64,000 nucleotides of DNA, taken from positions 1 to 64,000 of the forward strand of contig JBHIET010000002.1 of NCBI GenBank assembly GCA_046760785.1, given 5' to 3'. This document shows positions 6,998 through 18,900 of this stretch, in pieces. The translations under genes and the position numbers were made by a program. How positions within the stretch are numbered: the stretch's first letter is position 1; the number at the start of each line of letters is the position of its first letter. Source of the DNA: JBHIET01 sp046760785 (GTDB lineage: Bacteria > Chloroflexota > Anaerolineae > B4-G1). Below the pieces are notes generated by a model. It was not told the origin of the DNA. It made no database searches and saw only the letters and a program-made list of their open reading frames with translations.

Positions 6998-9900
6998 ATG
7001 GGTAGGGATGCTGTTTCTCGTTTAGCCCTGGTGTTGTGTTTGGCCATTGTCAGCCTGGCGGTGCTTTTGGGACTGCTGGGCGCTGCACAGGAGCAGGTTT
7101 ACGCAGCCTCGCCCTGGCCTGCGAGCCGGGGGGCTGCGTTGCATCTTGCGCCCCCGGAAGATTCGACCGGTGCACCGGCGGCTAGTCCTCCAATGGCTCC
7201 TCTCGCCAACGGGGTTTCCTCTGTCATCACCGTCTGTAGCACTTGCCCTTACACCACGGTCCAGGCGGCCGTGAGTGCCGTCGCTGAATACGGCACCGTC
7301 AAGGTCGCGCAGGGGGTTTACACCGACACCGATGGTAACGGTGAGGTGGTTGCGATTACCAAAACCATCACTCTAAGAGGTGGTTACACCACCACCAACT
7401 GGAGCACGTCCGACCCGATTGCCTGTCCCACTGTTCTCGACGGTGAGGGCGGCGCACAGGTGCTTTACGTCGCCAGCGGTACTGCGCCGGTCATTGAGGG
7501 CCTTCACATCCGCAACGGTTGGGCCACGAATGGCGGCGGTGTTTACATCGCCGGGGGTGGGCCGACGCTGCGGCGCAACCGCATCTACAACAACGCGGTG
7601 ACTGGCTACGGTGGTGGCATCTACATCGCCGGCGGCGAGCCGAGGCTGGAGAACAACCTCGTCTATTCAGCGACCAGTCAGCGAGGCGGGGGTGTTTATG
7701 TGGCCGGCGGCACACCGCTCCTGCACCACAACACCCTCTACGACAACCAGGCAAGCAAATATGGCGGGGGCATCTACGTCGGTTCTGGTGAGCCGGTCAT
7801 CAGTGCGACCATCGTCGTCAGCAACGTGGCCCCAAGCGGTGACGGCGGAGGCATCTACAGCAGCGGCAGCAGCACCATCACCCTGGGCTACAACGACGTG
7901 TGGGGCAACAGCGGCGGCAACTACTCCGGCGTCACCACCGGCACGACCGACATTTCTACCGACCCGCTCTTTGTGGATCCGGTCGGGGCCGATTTTCGCT
8001 TGCAAGCCGGTTCCACGTGTGTTGATTACGTGCCGCTCACGCAGACGGTGGCGGTGGATTACAGAGGATGGGCACGTCCAGTGGGAGAAAGGGCCGACGT
8101 CGGAGCGTATGAGTTGTATCCCGGCAACTGCTTTGCCAAGATTGAGGGGGCTACCCGCGTCTATACTACTGTCCAGGCGGCTGTGGACGTGGCCGGCGCG
8201 GATGACCTGGTGAAGGTAGCCGGGTACTGCACTGGCAGTGGCAGCGAGGTTGTCAACCTGAACACGGCTCTCACGCTGCGCGGTGGCTACACCGTCACCA
8301 ACTGGAGCACGGCCGACCCTGATACCTACCCCACCATCCTGGATGGGGAAGGGGCCAGGCGAGTAGTCTACATCGGCAGCGTGGCGGCGACGGTGGAGGG
8401 GTTCCACGCTGGCAACGGCAGCGTCTCCGGTAGCGGAGGCGGAGGCGTCTACGTTTCTTCTGGCGGGAATGTGACGTTACGAGACAATGCGATTTACAGC
8501 AACAGTGTTTCGAGTGCATCAGCGGATGGAGGAGGGGGCGGCGTCTATGTCGCTGGTGGTACCGTGGTGATCCAGGATAATGTCATCCATGATAACAGGG
8601 TCTCAGGCGTACAACAACGCGTTGGTGGTGGTGGTGTCTACATCGCTGACGGCAGCGTGACGGTACGGAATAACGAGATTTACAGCAATACCGCTAACTG
8701 CAATGACGTGACGTCTAACTACAGCGGTGGTGGTGGTGGTATCTACGTCGCTGGCGGTACCGCTGTGGAGATACAGGGCAACGACATCTTTAGCAACACT
8801 ATGTCGGGTATCAGCCAGGCTAAGGGAGGAGGGGGTGTTTACGTTTACGATGGGGATAATGTTGTAATCCAGTACAACACTATTTTTGCAAACACAGTGA
8901 ACGATACCGCAATATCTACCGGTGGTGGAGGTGTATACATCTGGGGTGGTAGCACCCATCTGGAAGATAACGAAATCCGTGATAACAAAGCTTCTTCTTA
9001 TGGTGGCGGCGGCATATACATCAACACAGGTAGTTCGACGGTACGGGGCAACGCCATCTATAGCAACACACAACAGAGTGGCAGCAATGGTGGTGGCGGT
9101 ATCTACTTGTACAACAGTTCCTCTACGATAGAAGGGAACGACATCTATGCTAACTCGGCATCGGCATCATACGACCCCGGTGGCGGGGGAGGGATATACA
9201 TCGAAAATGGGTCCCCTGCGATTCGGAACAATCTGGTTCGCTCGAATACAACGGATGGTAATGATGAAGGCGGCGGCATCTTTTTCTATAGCGCCTCACC
9301 GACGGTGGATGGCAACACCATTTATGATAACTGGGCCAGCGGCGGTGGCGGCATCTATAGGAATGGTGGTGGCGGCGCCATTCGCAACAACATCGTCGTC
9401 AGCAACACCAACTGGGGGATCTATGGCTCTGTCACCGTGTACTACTCCGATATCTGGGGCAACACCACGGGACAATGTGGAGGTGGTGCCTCCTGCGCTG
9501 CGGGCGATGGTAACATTGCACAGAACCCCGACTTCGTGAACCCCAGCGTGGACTTCCATCCCCAGGCGGGCTCTTCCTGCATTGACGCAGGCAACCCAAG
9601 CAGCTATCCCGCCAGCGATTATGATGGCTATGTCCGTCCCTTCGGTCCTGCTCCCGATATGGGAGCCTACGAGTTTTACACCGGTACCTGCTTCGCCCAG
9701 ATTGAAGGCTCCGCTCGGGTTTACTCCACCACCCAGGCAGCGGTGGACGCGGCCAGTGCAGGCGATCTGGTCAAGGTGGCCGGCTATTGCGCCGGGGTGG
9801 AGACCCGGGGCGGTCTGAGCCAGACGGTCTACATTGATAAAGGGCTCACGCTGCGTGGTGGCTACACCCTCACCAACTGGACCACGCCTACGACCTACGC

Positions 9901-12900
9901 CGCGCTGGACGCCCAGGGGTTGGGGCGGGCGATCTATATCACCAGCACTGGCACGATCTCTGTCGAAGGATTCATTCTGCGGGGAGGGAGTGCTGTTACC
10001 GGCGGTGGCCTTTACATCGCCGCCCCCCTTAGCCCTACGATTCAGAATGTCGTCTTTTATAACAACACCGCTCAGTACGGCGGTGGCCTCGCTGCGGCCG
10101 GAGGCAGCTCGCGCCTGTACAATAACACCTTCGTCACCAACACAGCCACGGCAGGCGGTGGGCTGTACTTTGCTGCCGGCGCCCCGACCATCAGTAACAC
10201 CATCATCGTCAGCAACAGTGGAGGCAGCATCTCCACCACTGTGCCCATCACGCTATGTTACAGCGACGTGTGGGGGAACGAGGGGTGCGACTGGTGCGCC
10301 GGTGTGGCTATGGGCACCGGCTCCTTCTCCGCCGCCCCTCTGTTTATGGGTTTTGATGCGGTCAACTTTCACTTGCAGACCGATTCCCCCTGCATCCACA
10401 CTGCCGACCCGGCCACAGCGCTGGACAGGGACTTTGAGGGAGACCCCCGGCCGCTTCCGGCAGGCGGCAGGTCCGACATCGGCGCTGACGAGAGCACGAC
10501 CTACCGCAGCGTCACGTTTGAACCATACCGGCAGAGCGGCGGCATCCCTGGTCAGAGCATCGTCCACCTTCATTACCTCACCAACACCGGCAGCGTCTCC
10601 GGTAGCTTCCACTTGACCCACACGTTGGACGTCAGTGGGACGGTCAGCGGTTGGGATGTGGACTATACTTCGATCTTCACACTCGCCACTGGCGTGCAGG
10701 TGGAGGTGCCGGTGACCGTAACCGTGCCGGGCGACGCCGCTGTTGGCAGCACCGCTAACGTTGTCATCACCGCTACCTCGGGGGCCGTCTACGACGTGGT
10801 GAGCAACACCACCGTCGTCAGCCTGTATCGAGGCGTTGATTTCACCCCCTTCTACGTGGAAAACGCCAACCCGGGCACGGCCTTTGCCTATGTGCACACA
10901 CTGACCAACACCGGCAACGTACCCGACACTTTCTTGATAGACTTGGTCGCCACTACCTACGGCTGGTCCGAAGTAACGCCCACGCAGGTGAGCAACCTGG
11001 AGCCGAATCAAGCGGTTCCGGTGTGGATCACGGTGACAGTGCCCTACACCGCGCCGGGCGGTCTGGTGGAGACGACGGTGGTGACGGCCACCAGCCAGAA
11101 CGACTCCCAGGTGCAGGCCGCCGTCACCGATACCACCCAGGTCAACCACACCCCCGGCACCCGTTACGTCTCCACCTCGGGCAGCGACGAGCTTAACAAC
11201 TGCCTGGAACACACCACTCCCTGCCGCACGGTGGGGTATGGGGTGGTGCAGGCCGCCAGTGGCGACACGATCAAGGTGGCGGCCGGTACCTACGCCGAGA
11301 CAGAGATCTACGTGAACAAGGACGTCACTTTGCAGGGCGGTTACACCACCGGTGACTGGGACACTCCCGACCCCACCACGAACCTCACTGTCCTGGACGG
11401 TGGCGGGGGCGGGCGGGTGATGCGCATCGCCGGCAGCCCCACCGTCGAGGGCTTCTGGATTCAGAACGGCAACACCGACGGCGGCGGGGGCGGCATGTAC
11501 ATCATCGTGGGCGGCCCGCTGCTGCGTGGCAACGTCATCACCAACTGTGCGGCAGCGCAGGGGGGCGGCGTGTACAACTACTCCGTGGGCGACGTGCGGT
11601 TGAGTGGAAACGAGTTTTACAACAACACTGCCTCGGCCGGTGGCGGCTTTTACAACGCTCTGGGCGACCCGCATCTGACCCAGAACGTCTTTGAGCACAA
11701 CCAGGCCAGCGGTCGGGGTGGGGCGGTCTACGTCGCCAGCGGCAATCCCACTCTGGAGCGAAACAGGCTGGCCTTCAACGTCGCCGAACGTGGTGGCGGC
11801 TTTGCCGGCGGCTCCGGCAACCCCAGTTTCTGGAACAACCTGGTGTACGAGAACACGGCCAGCGTAGACGGCGGTGGCGTGTACGTGACGGGGGGGAATC
11901 CCCGCGTCTGGCACAATACGGTGTACACCAACACGGCCGCTCAAGGTGGCGGCCTCTACCTGGCCGGTGGCAGCCCGCTCATCAGCAACACGATCATCGT
12001 CAGCAACACCGCTGCTGTTGCCGGGGGCGGCGTCTACAGTGCGACCGGTGGGGCCAGCCTCAACTACAATGACGTGTGGGGCAACGCCGGCGGTGACTAT
12101 GTGGGCCTGAGCACCGTCTACACTTCGGATGACCCGCTCTTTGTGGGTGCAGCCGGGTACGACTTGCGTCTCCAAACGACCTCGCCTCTCGTTGACCAGG
12201 GCGGCGATGGGTCGGTGGACGAGGACTACTGGGGCGAGCCACGGCCCATGGGCAGCGCACCCGACATCGGTGCGGACGAGGTGCGGGTGGCCGGCGTGAG
12301 CCTGGCTCCCGACAACAGCGGCAGCGATGTGCCGGGGCAGACCGTCGTCTATACCCATACGCTGACCAACGAAGGCAACTACACCGATACCTTCGACCTG
12401 ACGTGGCAGAACGGGGATGGGTGGGACGTCGAGGTGAACGAGGCTGCCTCCCAGCCGGTCACGGTGACGCTGGGAGCAGGGGTGGCGCGCACCATCACCG
12501 TCGCCGTCACCATCCCCTCCTCCGGGGTGATGAGCGGCACGGTGAACACGACCGTGGTGACGGCCACTTCTGAGGCCAACAGCAGCGTCCAGGCGGCTGT
12601 ATGGGATACCACGACCGTCGAGCAGGGGGTAGTGGTCTCCCTGTGGCCCGATTATCTCGTAGCTAACGACACCGCCGGCCGGGCGAACGGCGGGCAAGCG
12701 GCGGTCTACACCCACACGCTGAAGAACGACGGCAACTATACCGATACCTTCACCCTCGAAGCCCACAGCAGCGGGGGACTGACCGTCACTCTCTCGGCGG
12801 ATTCCATCCTGCTGCCGATGGGGGTCACAGAGACCGTCTACGTCACCGTCACCGTGCCGGTCACGACCGGCTTCTGGGTGGATACCGCCGTCGTCACCGC

Positions 12901-15900
12901 CACCTCCGTTGCCGACCCGGCCGAGGCGGCCACCGCTACCGACCAGACCTTTGTCAACCGCACGGCGGCGGTGGAGCTGGAGCCGGATTGGACCGACTCC
13001 GGCGCCGACACCACAATTCACTACTACCACACACTGACCAACACCGGCGACTATACCGACACCTTCGACCTCACCCTTTTCACGACCCAGGGCTGGGGAC
13101 TGCTGGTCACCTCCTCGCCGGTAGAAGACGTGGGGCCGCTGATGACCACGACCGTCCACGTCCGGGTGACGATACCTCCCACGGCCACCGGTGGTATGGA
13201 GGACGTCACCATCGTCACGGCCACCTCCCGGTTCGACTCCAACGGGTGGGACATGGCCACGGACACGACGACCGTGATCTGTGATATGAGCGTGAGCATA
13301 AGCCCGACCGCTCAAACCCAGAAGGTCAACTCCAACCCTGCCGAGCCTACCCCGGTGGTCTATGCCCACACACTGAAGAACGAGGGCAACTGCACGGGCG
13401 TCTTCACCATCACTGCCACCAGCGACCAGGGGTGGGCCACCGCAGTCGAAGCGCAGACGGTGCAATTGGCTCCCTGGGATTCAACGACGGTGCACATCAC
13501 CGTCACCGTGCCGGCGACCGACACCGGCTACGCCAACCTGTTGGTAGATCACACCACTGTGAAAGCCATGTACCAGACCGACCCCGCCGTCTTTGACACC
13601 GGGGTAGATACCACCGTCGTCAACCAGGTGGCCGGGGTGGGCCTGACGGAGGGCGCTGGTGCGAGCGGCGCGCCGGAGGACCTCGTCTACTATGCGCACA
13701 CGTTGACCAACAGCGGTAACTACACCGACACCTTCGATCTCCTTCTGGGGGGATGGGGTGGATTCGATGCGGCCGACGGGCCTGTGACCAAGAGCGTGCA
13801 ACTGGGGGCCGGGATGACCGACACGGTGACGATTGTGGTCAGCGTGCCCGATGAGCCGTGCGGCACGCAGGGCTTGAGCGCCATCACGGCCACCTCCCGC
13901 TTCAGCCCCACCGTCTCGGCCACAGCCGTGAACACCACCACCGTCCTTCATGGCCCCGCCTTGGACATCCAGGGCGACCAGGTTTCCTATGCTGCCTCCA
14001 ATGGGTCGCAGCCGGTGATGGTGACCTACAGCCACGTGGTGACCAACACCAGTAACTGCGTTGACACCTTTGAGATCACCGCCACCAACAGCGCTGCCTG
14101 GGCCGTCACCGTCTTCCCATCCTCCATCAGCGACCTAGCCAGCGGCGCGGCCGAGACGGTCCACGTGACCGTCACCGTGCCAATGACGACGCCGGCCTGC
14201 TGGAACTTGCTGGAGGCGACCACATTGGTCACCGCCACCTCCCAGACCTCGCCCAACCCCCAGGCAAGCAACAGCGACGCCACGGTGATCAACCGCTGCG
14301 TCTCGGCGGCTCTCGCCCCGGATAACAGCAGCGTCGTCACCCAGGTTACCGATGCGAGCGTTCAGGCGATCTACACTCATACCCTGACCAACACCGGCAA
14401 CTACACCGATTCCTTCAGCCTGGCCCGCCAGAGCAGTCGAGGATGGGGGACGGGTGGCACGAACACGGTCTCCGATCTGGGGCCTGGGATGACGGCGACG
14501 GTGCAGGTGCGGGTTACCGTCCCCCAAAATGTCTACACCGCCACCGATGCCACCGTCGTCACGGCGACCTCCGCCTTCCAGCAGGTGAGTGGTCTCCTGA
14601 GCTTTGCACCCACGGCCACGGCGGTGAACACGACGCTGGTGCGGCGGCCCCACGTGACTCTGAGTCCGGGTCAGGAGTCCACCGCCGATCCCGGCGCGCT
14701 CGTCGCCTACACCCACGTCCTGACCAACACCGGCGGCCTTACCGATACCTACGACATCACCGCTACCGGCTGGGTGGCCGGGATTACCCCCACCGTGGTC
14801 TACACGGTGGAGCCGGGAAGCACCGCCCTGGTGACGGTGACGGTCCAAGTGCCCACCGACGCGCTCTCCAACACGGTGAACAGCACAACCATCACGGCCA
14901 CCTCCCGTATCACCGAAGCTGCTTTTGCCGCCGTCGCCGATTCCACCATCGTGCGCTACGCCCCCGGTGCGGAGTGGTCATCCGTCACCCCTCGCTCGGC
15001 CGACCCCGGCGAGCTGTTCGTCTACACCCACACTCTGACCAACACGGGCAACTATACCGAGACGTTCGATCTGAGCCTCAACTACGGCAAATTGGTCTAC
15101 GCTCAGGTCTCGCCTTCAGAAGTGGGGCCGTTGGGGCCGGGGCAGGCCGTTTCCAACGTTCAGGTTTCGATGTACGTCCTGCCCTCCGCGGCGGGTGGGG
15201 AGCAGGATCAGACCTCCGTCATCGCCGAGTTCCAGTCCGTGGACGATCAGGTGGTGGTGGTGGATCTCACCTCGATCAACTACATCTCCGGCACGCGGTA
15301 CGTGGCCCCGGACGGCCAGGACGAGGACAGCAACTGCCGGTTCGCTTCTGACCCCTGTGCCACGGTGCAACACGCGGTGGATCAGGCTATTGACGGGGAC
15401 ACCGCAAAGATCGCCACCGGCGTCTACACCGGTGTACAAGAGATTGGCGGGACCGTCCAGGTGGTGCGGGTGAGCGAGGCGCTCACGCTGACCGGCGGCT
15501 ACGATACCTCCGACTGGGACACCGCCGACCCGGTCGCCCGGCCGACGGTGCTGGACGCGCAGGAGCAGGGGCGGGTGATTTACGTCGCCGGATCCGTTGT
15601 ACCTGTCATTGATGGCTTCCATCTGCGGCGGGGGCACGTGGATGGCGATGGAGCCGGGCTGTACATCGCTGCCGGGGCCGCGCCGACAGTGCGGCGGAAC
15701 TTCATCTATAGCAACACGACCGTCGGCGACGGCAGCAGTGGCGGCGGTGTGTATTACGGCGGCGGAGGCAATCCCGTCTTGGAGCGCAACACCGTCTACA
15801 GTAACACGGCGGAGGAGGACGGCGGTGGGTTCTACATCGCCGGTGGTAGTCCTCGTGTGTGGAATAACGTGATCTACCACAACGTCGCCGGCGACTGGGG

Positions 15901-18900
15901 TGGCGGCCTCTATCTGGCAGGCTCCGGCCCCACGGTGTTGAACAACACCTTCTATAGCAACACGGCCAGCACCGGTGGCGGTCTCTACCTGGCCAGTGGC
16001 TCACCGGTGCTCAGCAACACCATCGTCGTCCATAACAGCGCGGTCATCACCGGCGGCGGCGTCTACAACCTGGCGGCCGGCGCGGCGCTGGCCTACAACG
16101 ACGTGTGGCACAACGCGCCCAACGACTACTCCGGCGCTTCGGCCGGCACGGGCAGCATCTCCGCCGCTCCGCGCTTCGTGGACGGGGCGGGCGGCGATCT
16201 CCACCTGCGGGGCGATTCCCCCGCCATCAATGCCGGCGACCCGAACGCAGCTCGGCCGGACGACGACCGGGACGGCAACTCGCGCCCGTTGCTGGGTATG
16301 CGCCACGACATCGGCGCTTACGAGTACTCGCTGGTGATCTACAAGACGGTCGCCGTGACCGCTGCGCCTGGCGCGACTATCACCTACACCATCGGTCTGA
16401 GCAACACCGGCGAGGCCACAGCCAGCAATATCCCGGTCACCGATACGCTGCACCCCTACCTGTATGATCTGGCGTTGCACACTGCGGGCAGCGAGTACGT
16501 GACCGGAACGCGCACCATCTCCTGGACGGGCGACGTGCCCGGCAGCAGCGTGGTGTACATCACCTTCACCGCCCGCATCACCACCTGGCTGGCGGCCGGC
16601 ACGCCCATCACCAACGTCGCCTGGGTTGACCACGTCCGCACCGACGTGGTGACCACCACCGTCAGCGGCAAGCCCGGCCCGCGGTACGTGGCGACGACGG
16701 GCAGCGACGCGGGCGAGGGCGCGGGTAACAACTGCTTGCTGCCGGATCGGCCCTGCCGCACGGTGCAATACGCGGCCGACCAGGCGCTAGCGGGCGACAC
16801 GGTGATGGTGGCCGTTGGCGTCTACACCGGTACCGGGCAGGTGGTCAGCGTGAGCAAAGGCATCACCCTGACCGGCGGCTACACCACGACCACCTGGAGC
16901 GATCCCGACCCTGGTATCTACACGACGACGCTGGACGCGCAGGGTGGAGCGGGCGTGGTCATCACCGGCCCGGCGGCGATGAGGGTGGCGGTGGCCGGCT
17001 TCCACGTCGTGGGTGGCAGCGACGGCGTGGCCGTCTACACCGCCACGGCCATCATCAGCCGCTGCCATATCTACGGCAACGGCGATGGTGTCCGCGTCGT
17101 GGATGGCGGCCTGACGCTGGAGCGCACGTGGGTCTACTCCAACACCGGCGACGGCGTGCAGGTGGAGGGCGGCGCTTATGCGCTGGATAACAACGTCATC
17201 GCTCACAACGCGGGGGCCGGCCTGCAGACGGCCAGTAGCAGCGGCGCTCTGCGCCACAACACCTTCGCCCGCAACGGTGTTGCCGGCGCGGTCATCAGCA
17301 GCACGGCCCGCTTCACCAACACGATTTTCTACAGCCACACCACGGCCATCAGCGTAGCAGCGGGCAGCACGGCTTACCTCTCGCACACGCTGTGGTACAG
17401 CTACACCAACCTCAGCGCCGGCCCGGGCACCCTCATCAGCAGCACCGGCGTCTACAGCGCCCCGGCGTTCTATGATCCAGACGCGCTGGACTATCACATC
17501 CGGGTCGGTTCGGGCGCGATCAACGCCGGATTAGATACCGGGTTGAATGAGGACATTGACGGGGACCCCCGGCCTCTCCTGGGCTTTGCCGACCTCGGCG
17601 CCGACGAGTTTGCGCTGGCGATCAGCAAGTGGGTGACCCCCAGCGCTGCCCCCGGCGAGGTCATCACCTACGTCATCACACTGGAGGGGGAGGAGAGCGG
17701 CCTGGTGCTCACCGACACGCTTCACAGCCACCTGAGTTACACCGGCACGGTGGCCTGTACGGTGGGGAGCTGCGGCTACCTGGCCGCGACCCGGGCCATC
17801 ACCTGGACGGGCAGCATCTCGACCGCGCAACCGGCCTATATCACCTACACGGCGCAGATCACCACCTGGCTGGCGGCCGGCGAGGAGGTGGTCAACGACG
17901 CCTGGGTGCAGACTGGTGGCGAGGTGCTCCACGTCCCCGAGGTGAGGACGACCATCCTGCCCATCACCGGCACCCGCTACGTGGCCCCGGCCGGCGAGGA
18001 CGCGCAGAACAACTGCCGCATGGATTGGAAGCCGTGTGCCACGGTGCAGCAGGCGGTGGATCAGGCACTGGCGGGCGATACGGTGAAGGTGGCGCAGGGC
18101 ACGTACACCGGCAGCGGCGCTAACGTGGTCTCCATCACCGAGTCCCTCACCTTGCAGGGCGGCTACACCACGACCAACTGGCTGGAGAGTGATCCCGTGG
18201 CTCGTCCCACCATTCTGGATGGAGAGGGCAGCCGGCGGGTCGTGCACATCACCGGCCCGGTGACGGTGACGCTGGACGGGTTCCGTTTGATCAACGGCTT
18301 TGTCAACAACGGCGACGGCTCCGGTCTTTACGTTTACACGGCCACGGTCACGCTGGCCAACGGCCGGGTGTACGGCAACCGCACGGACGGAGTTGGCAAC
18401 GATGGCGGCGGTATCTACCAGGAGGGCGGCTCCCTCACCATCACCGCCACCCAGGTCTACAGCAATACCTCGGACGATGGCGATGGCGGTGGCCTCTACT
18501 ATCGGGACGGCGAGTTCGCCTTGGTCGGTAGCCGGGTGTACAGCAACACCGCCGGCAGCGGCGGTGGTGGTCTCTACCTGCGCAGCGCCGACGTGACCCT
18601 CAGCGGCAACTACATCTACACCAACACGGCCACCGGTCTGGGTGGTGGGCTGTACGTCACCGGTCCTACCGCCCTCGACCTGACCAACAACGTCATCGCT
18701 GCCAACCAGGCGGGTTCGGGCGGTGGCGGCCTGTACTGCGATGGCGGCGGCAGCGGCTACCTGCGCCACACCACCATCGCCGAGAACGGTGTAGAAGGGT
18801 TGCGGGTCGGCGATTTCACCCTGGCGCTCACCAACACCATCTTGGTCAGTCACACGGTGGGCATCACGACCTCGGCTGCCGGAGCAAGCGTCACCGCCAA

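Noticed and set aside
7500..9400. Regular spacing of GGCGGCGGC-ATCTAC units that could look like a CRISPR array
   Set aside because: The units are coding repeats (GGGIY) of a beta-helix. Spacing is irregular, and no unique spacers or cas genes are present.
10253..13465. A 1,070-codon open frame on the minus strand
   Set aside because: It lies wholly inside the giant gene. Its composition (His, Arg, Val, Gly rich) is that expected from the complement of Thr/Asn-rich repeats, and it has no recognisable domain.
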